Shown here one piece after another: positions 49,541-59,789 of a DNA stretch of 64,000 bases. Source of the stretch: Ceratorhiza oryzae-sativae (lineage: Eukaryota > Basidiomycota > Agaricomycetes > Cantharellales > Ceratobasidiaceae); assembly GCA_030998015.1 (NCBI GenBank), contig JARWMV010000234.1, positions 1,612,001-1,676,000 of the forward strand, read 5' to 3'. Each line of letters opens with the position of its first letter. Positions within the stretch are counted from its first letter, which is position 1. The translations under genes were made by a program, and so were the position numbers. The notes beneath the pieces were generated by a model. It saw only the letters and a list, made by a program, of their open reading frames with translations, did not search any database and was not told where the DNA came from.

Positions 49541-50520
49541 CCCAGGCTCTTTGGGCTCTGGTTCAGCGTCAGAGAGCGTATTCAACTCATCAAGCTCACT
49601 AAGTCCTTCCTCGACCAAGCTCCAAGTTCTTGTTGCCCAACTCGCGCATAGATGTGCCCAAGAAGCGTTGCGTTGACACAACCAATGTAACAGCCGACTT
49701 CTCCCCCAAGCGTTTTTAGATACTCTTGCTCGAAAAGTATCTGCATTCATCTAGCTGTTTATCATCCAGAGTGAGATATAGCTTCCTAGACCATAAATCC
49801 AGCCATCCAGGTATGCAGTGAGGCGTACGAAGACTCGTGCGACCTCGGCATGCATCGCACGCCATGTATTCGTGCAAAGAATCTTGAGCTGGTTTCAGGG
49901 GGGTCACACGCCGTAACTCTTGTCGACAACGAGTGTTTGAAAGGGACGAGTTCGGACCCCCTGAGCGCCGACTGTGCCTATAGCCCTCGCCGGTTCGGGA
50001 TAATCCTTGGCCAATTTTTTGATCTCATCTGCCGTGCTGAGGTCGTAGTGCTTCCGAGTGATCAGGCTGGTAGATAGTTGTGCCAGTTTATCATTATCAA
50101 AGCCATAGCGAACGGCAAACCGGTGGATATGAATCAGGTCCTGTCGAATGACCTCTCGTTGTTGACTCCTTGTCTGATCGAGAGTTTTCAACAGCACTTC
50201 TACTCTATAAAGATGTGCAATTATATACGCCTTTTCAAGAAGAAGAGGGATAGTGGCTGATAGATGGACGAATTGTGGTGTATATGAAGGCGAGCATTAG
50301 AGATATGAATTCCGCATCTACATCACACTTCTAGATCTCCTCCTCTAGGGAGTGCGCAATCTACAAATCCGAGGAGATCGCGCACCCCACCTTTAGAAGC
50401 GCAGAATGTACCGCAAATTGTTTCCCATCGCTGGATTCAAGAATTATGTCTCCACCTGGAGGAGGCTGAAAGCTAAAAGTTGGCGGATGGGCGCTGTTTC
50501 AATCACTGGGGTCTTCTGAC
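49541..50520 (-). pseudogene. BTB-array pseudogene, internally deleted
   Basis: Decayed copy of the four neighbouring BTB genes. Going along the minus strand: SFQPPPGGDIILESSDGKQF and AVHSALL (about 50490-50385) match the start of the BTB fold. The next ~60 residues of the fold are missing. Similarity resumes at LLLEKAY (about 50250) and continues through REVIRQDLIHIHRFAVRYGF, LITRKHYDL and the MACDACRG cysteine pair (about 49860) to LDECRYF (49755). The pieces are in different frames and the first has no route to the second by normal splicing. Reading the remnants shows the intact ancestor had the same layout as its neighbours. Confidence 0.7.
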
Positions 50521-50725
50521 ATGGCTAATTGTGCAGTTGGTAGAGGGTTTCCAACGGATGGAGTAAGTTGGTGATGAGAGTGGATTATTGCCCATTTGTT
50601 CTTTTGTTGGCGGCTGACGGGTCGTGTTTTAGACTAGACACGAGCACGAGGCAACAGTCCAGCAATCAATTATAGGTGACGTAGAGCGTATGAAAAGAAC
50701 AAGCATGGACCTATGAACTAACAAA

Positions 50726-51655
50726 TTAGAGGTTGTACAGAACTTCAAGCTTTGCAAGCTGCGTCTCTATCAACTTGTAACTTTCCTTGGCCCAAATCTC
50801 GAATCCCTTCCTCTGAGCAAATGCTTTTTGGATGCAATTATCACAACCTTCTTTCCTGATCGTCTCTAAATAATCGACCTTGAAAAACGAGCAACATTCG
50901 TCTAAAAGCTTTGTCGAAAGTCCAGTGTGCAGACGCTTGCACCAAGGTTCTAACCATCCCGGATTCTCGGAATCTTCGCATTCCCTGCATATCATCGCCT
51001 GCTTCCAACCTGCCGTCATGTCATCGACTAGCCAATGCTCGCCCATACCATTTTGCTCCATTAGAAGATCACGCAGAATCCGAGCCTTGACGATTTGGGC
51101 ACCAGCCAGTCCGATGCCATGGGACGATTCGGGAAAGTCATTAGCAAACTTGACAACCCCCTCCACGGTATTTAGATTGTAGTGGTTCGTAGCAATCAAG
51201 CGGGCTGAAAGAGATTGCACATTAGGGAATCCGTGGATCATGGCTGCACGATGGACACGAAGCGGGTTTTGGCGAATCAGGTCTCGCTCTTGTCCAACCG
51301 TTTGTTCGATTGTTTGAGCGAGCACTTCAATGTGATATTTGTTTGCCATTACCATAGCTTTCTCTAGCAGAGAGACGCTATTGATCGTGGGTCGTAGCGC
51401 GGGGTAAATGTAGGCCAGCATCAGGGAAACCGCTTCTTCATCTTCTTCTAGCTTAATGAGGCCGGAGAGTGTGGAGCCATCAAGCATGTCTGCAAAGACC
51501 GTGGAAGAGAAGCTGAGAAATATTGCATGCACGACAAAGGTAGCTCCGTCGCGGGATTGAAGAGTGACGTCTCCCCCTGGAGGTGGTTTGAAAAGAAACG
51601 GTGGCGGCTCAGTGGCTTTTCTTTTGGAAGCAGTAGTGGTATTTGATTCAGACAT
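50726..51655 (-). CDS. BTB/POZ protein with C-terminal cysteine module, array member 2
   Basis: Single-exon gene, 309 residues. BTB/POZ fold at about residues 21-115: LFKPPPGGDVTLQS, FVVHAIFLSFSSTVFADML, AVSLMLAYIYP, LLEKAMVMANKYHIEVL. A BACK-like helical stretch follows (about 116-200; DLIRQNPLRVHRAAMIHGF, ARLIATNHYNL). The last third has CREC (C223, C226), W234-L235 and W238, then LLDECC (C254) and CDNC (C271, C274), then IWAKESYKLIE. BTB proteins often oligomerise and can act as Cullin-3 adaptors; nothing here proves that. The cysteine module is not one I can name. No introns, unlike almost every gene around it. Confidence 0.82.
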   Translation of the reverse strand: MSESNTTTASKRKATEPPPFLFKPPPGGDVTLQSRDGATFVVHAIFLSFSSTVFADMLDGSTLSGLIKLEEDEEAVSLMLAYIYPALRPTINSVSLLEKAMVMANKYHIEVLAQTIEQTVGQERDLIRQNPLRVHRAAMIHGFPNVQSLSARLIATNHYNLNTVEGVVKFANDFPESSHGIGLAGAQIVKARILRDLLMEQNGMGEHWLVDDMTAGWKQAMICRECEDSENPGWLEPWCKRLHTGLSTKLLDECCSFFKVDYLETIRKEGCDNCIQKAFAQRKGFEIWAKESYKLIETQLAKLEVLYNL

Positions 51656-51918
51656 GAGCTTTTTTGGTATTCCAATAAAATACGCTAGAGTTTAAGATAG
51701 GCCTAACGGTGGTGGCGGACGAGAGTCGCTCAACATAGTGATCGCGCTTTGCCAGGGATGTCTTGGTAAGAAAATAGGGTTCTCCAGGATTCAGGACTGA
51801 AACTTGAGAAGCGTCAAGAACCTTCATTCAACTATGTATTGGTTCTAAAAAGCGCGCATCTCGCCCGGTGGGATACGGCGGAAGAGTCTAAACTTTGGAT
51901 TTTCTATCCTGGCATAAA

Positions 51919-52872
51919 TTAAAGTGCATATAATACATCAAGAGGTGCGAGTCTTTGTTCAATATATATACGCGTGTCCTTGGCCCACTGCTGAAACATA
52001 AGGGGTTTAACAAATGATTGGTCAACACAACTCGTGCAGGAGCCCCCTGCGGATCTAATTTCTACCAAGTACGAAAGTTCAAAGTAGGAATCGCACTCGT
52101 CCAAGAGAGCGTTAGATGTGAGGGCACTATATAGTCGTCCAGACCAAACATTCAACCAGCCTGGTCTGTAGAAACCCGAGGTTTGGGATGCGCTAGTGCT
52201 CCAACAATTGTAGCATATCATATAGCTTGATGTTTTGAACGGTAGGGATGCCTGTAGTTTTGGCCATATTATGCTTGAGGTAGCAACAAGAAACTCGAGG
52301 CGCTTGGCTCGCAGTCCCTGCGAACTAACTAGTCCTATGATATGGGCAAATTCAGGGAGCTCCTTGGCGAGCTGAATGACCCCGTCAGGTTCAAGTAAAT
52401 TATAGTGATTTCGGGTGATGAGCTTGGCGGCTAGCGTTTGGATCTCGCGAAAATCACTGTTCTTTGCGAGGCGGAATACGCGTAGAGGGTCTTTGCGGAT
52501 AATTTCTCGGCGTTGGTCAATGGTCTGTACGAGGGTTTTGAACATAACATCAATGTCATATTTTTGTGCCATATGCATCATCTTCTCGAGCATGTGAATG
52601 CTATTGACGACCGGCCTCACCACAGGGTACGCAAATGCGAGCATGAGGGAAACAGCCTCCGCATCCTCTGCGAGATTGACAACCTCGTCTGGCACAGAGG
52701 CGGCTAGCATATCCTCGAATACTTTAGACGCTAAGCCAAGAAGTACCGAATGGACTATGAATATTGTCCCATCACTGGATTTGAGTGTCAAATCACCTCC
52801 AGCAGGAGGCTGGAAGCCAAATAATTCTCGGGCGGGGGGACATTGGGTTTTAGGCGGTTCAGCCATAATCAT
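51919..52872 (-). CDS. BTB/POZ protein with C-terminal cysteine module, array member 3
   Basis: Single-exon, 317 residues (MIMAEPP; a second ATG two codons on would serve equally). BTB fold at about 18-115 (FGFQPPAGGDLTLKS, HSVLLGLASKVFEDML, AVSLMLAFAYPVV). Helical middle with DPLRVFRLAKNSDFREIQTLAAKL in two parts and ITRNHYNLLEPDG. The C-terminal module is C220-x2-C223, RPGWLNVW, C260 in LLDECDSYF, C279-x2-C282, then QQWAKDTRIYIEQRL. Spacing matches members 2 and 4. Upstream neighbour ends 263 bases away. Function unknown beyond the BTB fold. Confidence 0.82.
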   Translation of the reverse strand: MIMAEPPKTQCPPARELFGFQPPAGGDLTLKSSDGTIFIVHSVLLGLASKVFEDMLAASVPDEVVNLAEDAEAVSLMLAFAYPVVRPVVNSIHMLEKMMHMAQKYDIDVMFKTLVQTIDQRREIIRKDPLRVFRLAKNSDFREIQTLAAKLITRNHYNLLEPDGVIQLAKELPEFAHIIGLVSSQGLRAKRLEFLVATSSIIWPKLQASLPFKTSSYMICYNCWSTSASQTSGFYRPGWLNVWSGRLYSALTSNALLDECDSYFELSYLVEIRSAGGSCTSCVDQSFVKPLMFQQWAKDTRIYIEQRLAPLDVLYAL

Positions 52873-53310
52873 GAGTTGGGTTTAGGTTTAGGCAGGGTTA
52901 GGGGACGGCTGACAGTGAGCGCAAGTTGCAAAACAAGTTTGGCAGCAGAAGCAATATGTTTGTTGCTGTTATTACTGTATCGTTTCACGTGTCGTAATTG
53001 CGTTTCTGACACCTCAAGTGGTTATCGTCCGATGGCATGCACGATGAGAATCAGAACGTATATAATAATTAAACAAATTTAGCAAGTTCTCTTCAGCACC
53101 CGTGCTGCTCCTCATGTGATGTTCGTCTGCTGGCTGAGTGGTTGCGAGAGGTTCTGGCCAACCGGGTCCAGAAAGTAGACCGAACAAGTGTAACAGTAGA
53201 ACGTCTAGGAATAGAGCATATATAACATTACAAGCCGCGATGTCGTTTTATCGGTACATAGAAATGAATCTACTGAATAAATAACGGAATAGAACAAACC
53301 AATTACACGA
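52873..53310. other. Intergenic in the BTB array
   Basis: AT-rich spacer of 438 bases. Contains TGGCTGAGTGGTT at about 53133, a perfect Pol III A-box string, but no matching B box or foldable tRNA. Otherwise promoter of member 3 and terminator of member 4. Confidence 0.4.
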
Positions 53311-54291
53311 TTAAAGAGCATGTAGTCCCATTTTATCTATGTGTCCCAATACGTCTCCAAGAAGCTTGTTGATACCACTAGCCCAAACATTGAACATCTG
53401 CCCACTCCCAGCAGTTCGAGCTGCTCTTAAGCAAGGTACGCACGCATCCCCTGAGAATCCAACGGTCCTGGAAAGGACCTCTACCTGAAAGACCTCCTGG
53501 CAGTCGGCGAGGGGTTTACTAGATAGCTCTGTAAATGCTACCCAACTCCAGCCCGGTAGCCAGCTCGGAAAATAGTCCGTGCAATCGAGCTTGTCTACCC
53601 GCTGCCTATCACAACACGTTTTGCATGCCATGACTTCATCCTCACGCCTAGGGATTCGTGGGAGGATAGGCGCAATGCCAGACTCGAAGCAGAAAAGGAC
53701 CGAGCAAATTATTTTTAGGCGGACACCTTGCGCGCCGACAAGTCCAATAAGATGCGCCGAATCTGGGAATTGCTGCGCGAACTTTCGGAGTTGGGTGGGA
53801 TCATGAAAGTCGCAGTGTTTGGGCTCGATCAAGCCAGCGGAAAATGTCTGGGTTTCGCGCAACCCGTGTCTAGTAGCAAGACGAAACACGCGTACGGGAT
53901 CGCGGTGGGCTAGATTTTTGTTTTTTTGTTCGTGGGGAATGATAAAATCGAGTGCTTTGAGTATCCCGGGTACGTCGTATTTCCGTGCCATTTCCAGACT
54001 CTTCTCGAGAGCTTGAAATGAATCGACGGTAACGAAAGACGATGGGTATATAAACGCCAGCATAAGAGCGATGGATTCGCCGTCTTCGGTTAGCTCGACG
54101 ATATCGCGTTTTACAGCGACTGAAAACATCTCTGAGAAAACCGACGAGGCGAGCCCCAATAGAACAGAGTGAGCAGAGAACAAGAGACCGTCTTCAGATT
54201 TGATGGAAACATCTCCACCAGGAGGGGGCTCAAATGAAAACGGAGTGGTCATGGTGAGGTGTGAGTATGGGAACCGCGTTGTTGCTGGCAT
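53311..54291 (-). CDS. BTB/POZ protein with C-terminal cysteine module, array member 4
   Basis: Single-exon, 326 residues from the ATG at 54291. A later ATG at 54252 has the better context (ACCATGA) but leaves only six residues before the fold; the 54291 start gives the same lead length as members 2 and 3. BTB fold: FEPPPGGDVSIKS, HSVLLGLASSVFSEMF, IALMLAFIYPS, LEKSLEMARKYDV. Middle helices HRDPVRVFRLATRHGL. Cysteine module C223-x2-C226, then PSWLPGW, C264 in LADCQEVF, and C284-x2-C287, ending VWASGINKLL. Very similar spacing to members 2 and 3, with more divergence outside the motifs. Confidence 0.8.
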   Translation of the reverse strand: MPATTRFPYSHLTMTTPFSFEPPPGGDVSIKSEDGLLFSAHSVLLGLASSVFSEMFSVAVKRDIVELTEDGESIALMLAFIYPSSFVTVDSFQALEKSLEMARKYDVPGILKALDFIIPHEQKNKNLAHRDPVRVFRLATRHGLRETQTFSAGLIEPKHCDFHDPTQLRKFAQQFPDSAHLIGLVGAQGVRLKIICSVLFCFESGIAPILPRIPRREDEVMACKTCCDRQRVDKLDCTDYFPSWLPGWSWVAFTELSSKPLADCQEVFQVEVLSRTVGFSGDACVPCLRAARTAGSGQMFNVWASGINKLLGDVLGHIDKMGLHAL

Positions 54292-54515
54292 GGACCAGCC
54301 TATGATCCACACTGGCGCTAGGCGCTAAGGGGATCAAAGTCTAACCCAATGACTTCGGTTTCATTGTATGCGAGCTCTTGAGCAGGCAGATATAGTACAT
54401 ACATACGGCCAACATTCTTTCAGATATATGGCTCTACTGTGAGAAATAATAAACAAGTGGATATTGGTTGTTGCCATATTTGAGTGTGAAGTGCGGCCAA
54501 CCAACACTGAACGCT

Positions 54516-55523
54516 TTATAAGCCATGACTGGAGTAGAGCTCCGAGAACTCTCGCCGAAGTTTGTTCTGCACGTTGCGCGCCCAATAATCGAAGGTGGAT
54601 CCATTGCTTCGAATCTCCCGGACGCAGAATGGATGATCTGTGTTTTTGACCACACGACCCAATACGCCTGCTTGAAACAGACCGTTGCAGTCATCGATAT
54701 CCTTCGTGACGAGCTCGTTGAATGCTATTCTGGCCCAATCAAAAAGCCAATGAGGGCGGAAATTTAAATCGGGGTAGCGGCGTGAATACGAGAGGGTCTT
54801 GTAACATGTTGTGCATAGTAAACGGCTGAATACATCCGGGTCTATCTCTTCGCCTGAGTCCTGAGGAGGGAGGCCACTCTGAAAGTCGTAGAGTGTATCA
54901 TGTAAAATTCTGGTGCGGGAGGCTGCTATCCCTGCAAGTTTAAGAACCATAGCATTGCCTGGCAGCCGGTTTACTAGATCAACAATAGCATCCTGGTCTT
55001 GGAAGTACTTGGTTTGACGTTGTACAGCTTTGATTGCGATCGAAGTCACATTATTGAGCCTGTAGCTTGCGCATATTTGAAGTGTTTGCGCGGGATCGTC
55101 CTGGAGGAAGGTCCCATGTTGCTCCAGCGGTATTGTGTTGTCCAGAGTGTGAGATATGCACTCCGCGTCGTATTTCTCACCTATCCGCAAGATTTTTTCG
55201 AGGCTAGTGAAGTCACGGATGGCCAAGAGGTCGGGCTTGTAAATAGCTGTGAGCATCAGAGAGAGGGACTCTGTATCGTCGGTAAGAATAATAACGTCCT
55301 CGGACTTGGTGCCCACAGAAAACATATCGGCGAATACCGAGGAGGAGCTGGCAAGGACGCTAGAGTGGACCAAAAAAATTGTTCCTTCGCAAGATGAGAT
55401 GCGGGTGTCGCCTCCGGCCGGTGGCACAAAATGAAAGCCAAGGCCGGGGCTCGCGGGCACGAGGCTTTGGCTGCTATCGGCTGCGCATGATACAAGGGCA
55501 GTGGGGCAACTTTGAACCGACAT
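54516..55523 (-). CDS. BTB/POZ protein, array member 5, cysteine module reduced
   Basis: Single-exon, 335 residues. The start at 55523 (MSVQSC, A at -3) is the first true ATG of the frame. A Ser/Ala-rich lead of ~28 residues precedes the BTB fold (FHFVPPAGGDTRISS, HSSVLASSSSVFADMF, SLSLMLTAIYKPD). Module: C237-x2-C240, HWLFDW, C279 in IDDCNGLF, but only one Cys (C300) where members 2-4 have CxxC; a conserved YWARNVQNKL follows. It is the most divergent member and lies at the upstream edge of the array, divergent from the SLT11 gene with 163 bases between starts. Loss of one Cys argues against an essential four-ligand zinc site in this copy. Confidence 0.8.
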   Translation of the reverse strand: MSVQSCPTALVSCAADSSQSLVPASPGLGFHFVPPAGGDTRISSCEGTIFLVHSSVLASSSSVFADMFSVGTKSEDVIILTDDTESLSLMLTAIYKPDLLAIRDFTSLEKILRIGEKYDAECISHTLDNTIPLEQHGTFLQDDPAQTLQICASYRLNNVTSIAIKAVQRQTKYFQDQDAIVDLVNRLPGNAMVLKLAGIAASRTRILHDTLYDFQSGLPPQDSGEEIDPDVFSRLLCTTCYKTLSYSRRYPDLNFRPHWLFDWARIAFNELVTKDIDDCNGLFQAGVLGRVVKNTDHPFCVREIRSNGSTFDYWARNVQNKLRREFSELYSSHGL

Positions 55524-55686
55524 TTTTGCTGACTGCAGCTTGTAGTTGGACTTGGGGTTGGCGACTGTGAAGCGGGGATAGGTGGCTGCGACTGCCACCA
55601 AGGCTTAGTCAGATCTATTACACACTGGTGCACAGCCACCAAGGCGCTGTTCTCTCAACCAACCTCCACCACACAAATTGTCGACG
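55524..55686. promoter_or_regulatory. Bidirectional promoter region, BTB member 5 / SLT11
   Basis: 163 bases between start codons of a BTB-array gene and a splicing gene; both promoters must share it. Confidence 0.4.
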
Positions 55687-56974
55687 ATGCCCAAGGCGGA
55701 CATTAACAAGGCAGGATGGGAGCAGAGCGATTTCCCTATTCTATGTGAAACTTGTGAGCGTCTACTGTGCTTGTTGTTTTTAGAGTTGCTGAGCAAAATT
55801 ACTCCGCAATAGGCCTTGGGGATAATGCGTTTGTCAGGATGGTACGTTGAATGGCGACAAGTCCAGCAATCGACGCTAATCACCAATCACTCCACCAATC
55901 TCAGTCCAAACAGGAATATGGTCGGGAGTGTGGCACTTGTGCACGGCCGTTCACCGTATTCCGCTGGAAAGCTGGCGCAGGCATGCGCTTCAAATCGACA
56001 GTAGTCTGCCAGACATGCGCAAAGATCAAGAATGTGTGCCAGACTTGCTTACTTGACTTGGACTACGGTCTGCCTGTTCAAGTGAGAGACACCGCTCTCG
56101 GGCGGAAGAACGAAGCCCCGAGCAGCGAAGTCAACAGGGAATACTATGCACAAAACATGGATGGCAAGGTGAGCTCGATTCTACAACTCTTGATATTCGG
56201 CGCTCAACCCATACCATTCTTAATCAGCTCGAGGCCAACCAATCATTACTCGACTCTTCTCGTGCGTCGTCGGCCGCCAAAGAGATGTTAAAGTCACTCG
56301 CTCGCACGGATCCTTACTACAAACGCAACCGCCCGCACTTGTGTTCATTCTTCGCCAAGGGGCAATGTAACCGCGGAGCTGAATGCCCGTATCGGTGGGT
56401 TTTTGGTTTGTACGGGTTAGAGCCACGCTTCTGACAGCTGGCTCCCTCTCCAGTCACGAGCTGCCTCAAGAAAACGAGATGTCACACCAAAACATCAAAG
56501 ACCGATTTTACGGCCGCAACGATCCTGTCGCCAAAAAAATTATGTCGACCTATGCTGCGTCCCAGGGACTTCAACCTCCCGAGGACCAAAATATAGTAAG
56601 TATACAGGCATGTGTATTTATACGTCGGATGCTGATGTGTTCGCGACCAGACCTCCTTGTTTATCACCTCCCTGCCACCCACCGCTACCGAGGCTTCCGT
56701 GCGAACATCGCTTCTCAGCACCATACCTTTCATTCCTCCAGCAGCCGTCAAATCTGTCGTGCATGTCGAGAAAAGCCGATGTGCGTTTGTCAATTTTAGG
56801 GAGCGCAAGGACGCAGAACGAGCTGCAGAAGCCTGGTCGAATGGTGTAGAGGTAGACGGAACGAAGGTCAACGTAAAATGGGGGCGGTCTCGCGCAGCCG
56901 CTGCAGGCACAGCGAGCAGCGCTGGGGCCTCGGGTTCGGGTGGCGCGAGTAGCACGGCTGTCACTGCCGAGTAA
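55687..56974 (+). CDS. SLT11: Pre-mRNA splicing factor Slt11/Ecm2/RBM22
   Basis: Spliceosome (NineTeen-related) component that contacts U6 and the intron near the catalytic centre. Conserved parts in order: [20 protein letters not shown] and [21 protein letters not shown] with the zinc-binding Cys pattern; [28 protein letters not shown] in two parts; the CCCH finger C-x7-C-x5-C-x3-H ([19 protein letters not shown]); an RRM ([30 protein letters not shown]). The tail is Ala/Gly/Ser-rich. About seven exons. All ends fit the family well. Confidence 0.9.
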
Positions 56975-57048
56975 TTGAGCTTCACTTTAGATTGTGTTTT
57001 ACATGTAATTTTACAAGTGCTATCTTTGTATAATACGCTAGGTGTAGA

Positions 57049-58697
57049 CTATATTACTACATCGGCATCTTGATCGAGACATCTTAGCTTGATGAATACA
57101 TCGGCACCATGCCCGTATAGCGAGATGAGCTGCAGGCTGCCTCCAAAGTATTTTGCGTAGAGTTGGGCCATTGGAAGTCTACGACAAATCAAGGGTGAAA
57201 GATTGATTGGCACGCTCACATCAGGTTACTTACCCATAACCAAGTCCGGCAATTGTTCCCATCCCAGTTTGTAGTCCCCGGCCGGCGATCTCGCCAAATA
57301 CATTGCCATCGCCAGCACCAGAGCCGCTGCCCAACGCTGCCGCACCACCAATATGTTGGGCAGCATATGGCCCTCCTTCGTCTTCCCCTACTTGCGCCAA
57401 TCTCCCAGCGGTTGTAAAGGCGTACGAAAATATTCGCGAAAGGTTGGTTGGCGGAACCCCTCCACCTTCATCACGAACTCGGATGCTGAGATATGACGGC
57501 GCAGGGCGATTGGGGGCGGCTGGATCAACAAGGCTATTGTCAGTCCCAGATGCGTAGTCTGCAGATGCAGGTGGTGCGATGGTGACTATAACGGGGGGTA
57601 GGTTTTGCATTGATCGTTTACCCAACCGATGGTGATGTTCGACAGTCGCACGATACGAGTTCTTGAGGATTTCAGTCAAAATATATTCGACACTGAGAGA
57701 ATAGGGTATTAGCTAGCCCAGGCCAAGCGCAAGGATACCCACTGAACGGGAACATAGCTATATGCAAGCACAATTAGTTTCAAACGCCTGATTGAAATCC
57801 GCGCGGAATTCAACCTACGCAAAAGTAGTGTTTACCACTCCATCGATTTCAAGTGGAGGTGCAGCACCAAGGGTTGCTTCGCACAACTCATTGACATATG
57901 CTGCACACATACGCACCATCTCTGCGGGAGAACATTTAGGGCTCACGACACCAATTTCACTAGTCGATTGCCTGACAATTGATCTTTTTTGAGTCAAAGC
58001 TTTCCGCTCAATGAGGCGACTAGAACGTACGTCGGGTCAACGCGTCCTGATGCCCTCTCTCGTACTGCGCGGGATAAAGCTATATGCTGCTCTGCGATGA
58101 GCCGCACTGCGATCCGTCCGTGAATAGACAGGTTTAGAAATGCTGAGACACGCTCTGGGCTCAAGTATCGCGAGCATTCCTGAAAACTTGGGCTTAAGTC
58201 AGACACACCCGAAACGAATCCTGTGTAAATAAACCTTACCCTTTTGCAATGGTTGGAATGTCATTCGCATGCATCTGGACCAAATTCTCCAGCTCTCGAG
58301 CAAACGCATCATTGTCCTCCAAAGTCTTTACTTCTGGGTGTGTAGCCAGGCGCTCGAACGAAGCATGGTACAGTTTATGTGTACGCATAACGAACGGATT
58401 CATTCCGACAATAAATGGTAGGCCGTCAAGGGCTCTGACTCGCTGAACGAGTCTTCTGGGCAGTTCGCTAAGCACATAAGATGCGGACTGTAGGACTGAT
58501 TCGGGCGTCGGAGGATTTGCAAAAGCACGAAGCGTTTTGAGAGGTACTGGTCGGGGCGGCAATTGTTCGTACTCTGCAAGCAGGGCTGACATGCGAGCAG
58601 AATTAGGCTCGGGAGTACGCGAGAAGGAGCGGCAGGGTGTATGGCGGTAAATACGAGATTTCCATGGTCGAGCAACAGCTAATCTCGAGCTCTGCAT
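57049..58697 (-). CDS. Mitochondrial protein kinase of the PDK/BCKDK family
   Basis: Phosphorylates and switches off the pyruvate or branched-chain 2-oxoacid dehydrogenase complex. The N-terminus is Arg/Ser-rich without acids (MQSSRLAVARPWKSRIYR), a likely mitochondrial presequence. The regulatory four-helix region includes LVQRVRALDGLPFIVGMNP and IAEQHIAL. The GHKL ATP site shows the N box EILKNSYRATVEHH, the G1 box RDEGGGVPP, an ATP lid with FSYAFTT, and the G2-like GLGYGLPMAQLYAKYFGG formed by splicing. The exact member (Pkp1, Pkp2 or BCKDK type) is not settled; the insert between N and G1 boxes is long. Several introns, including around 57180-57235 and 57680-57830. Confidence 0.85.
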
Positions 58698-59063
58698 CGC
58701 TAGAGGATCGTCGGAGTCGTTTATGAGAACGAGTCATCAGTAAGCGCCGCATGGTCACGTGCCATTTCGGATATAAAACTCAAAATTTCCGGTCCCTTGA
58801 GATTCAACGCGACCTTTTAGACAGTGTTGTCAGCTGCACTGAATCGATACAAGCTGGCGACGATTAGGTTCAGCGAATAGCATCTCGGGGCGGAATAAGA
58901 GCCTGGGCCCTATCTTCTTGGGTGCTTAGGCGTCAGACTTCCCCAACATTTCCTGTTTGTGTTGTATGAGACCTTTCAAATCATTACTATGTTAGGTTAA
59001 TCGTGAAGAGCGAAATTAAAAACGTGATTCAACCGTTACATTTAATTCATTTAAGACGATTGG

Positions 59064-59789
59064 CTACGCAGACTTTCTCCGTTTGCTTCGACGCAACTCA
59101 GGTCCCGATTCACTCTCGTCGGTTACGCTCCCTCTAGATTTGTTCGAGCTTCGCCTCTTCCCACCTGCCGACCCTCTCTTTGTTTTGGGTTGTGGTTTTG
59201 TTTGATTATGGATACCGGATTTACTTTCTGGCCTGCTCTGCGAGGAGCTCGTCGTTGATTAGTGCCTGGCAAGTCCATAAATGCATTGCTCACCACTGAT
59301 GCAGTGCCGGGTTTCGCCAGTTCCTCGTTTCTTCGTTTCTTCGTTCCGTCAGAGGAGGACGCAATCACGAGATTCTCAACACCCTCAACCACTTCAGCCG
59401 TCTGTGCCGCAGTGACTGGCTCCTCGCTCGCTCCACGGGGTGGGGCTTTCAACGCAAGCCCCTCTTCATCTTTCATATCCCGATCCCTACTTGCGCTGCG
59501 TCTAATTTGTTCGTTCTGTCACAGTGTCCCCATTGTTGCGAATTGTAAGTGGCTCGTTCAGTACAAGTAGGGTTACAAAGCCTACCGATTTAGCAGTTTC
59601 AGTATCGCCAACCGTGGTCAACTCGAGCGGAACGTCAACCAAGGGAGCTTCAGCTAGTTTGTTTACTTCAGTTACCACGGACACTATTTCAGCGAAGTGG
59701 ACTTCAGGTGTGGGACCGTCTTCAAAATTGCTCTCAGAACCTCGTCCAGTAGGTTCTGCCATAGATCGCAAAAAATGGTTGCCAGACAT
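59064..59789 (-). CDS. Basic, probably nuclear protein of unknown function
   Basis: Three exons join: MSGNHFLRSMAEPTGRG at the start, GDTETAKS to NEQIRRSASRDRD across an intron (about 59519-59586), and LAKPGTASV to SRPESKSG across an intron (about 59237-59294; donor GTGAGC, ACTAAT branch, CGCAG). Roughly 190 residues. The first half is acidic and Val/Glu/Thr-rich; the last third is Lys/Arg/Ser-rich with NLS-like KKRR, GGKRRSS and the end RRSKRRKSA. No domain recognised. Lies between the kinase and OGG1, same strand. Confidence 0.5.

Noticed and set aside
53125..53195. tRNA-like string (perfect A-box TGGCTGAGTGG) between BTB members 3 and 4
   Set aside because: No acceptable B box and no cloverleaf; a weak flanking inverted repeat is not enough to call a tRNA gene.
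59230..59300. Apparent frame change in the basic nuclear-type gene
   Set aside because: A normal intron with GTGAGC donor, ACTAAT branch and CGCAG acceptor explains it.
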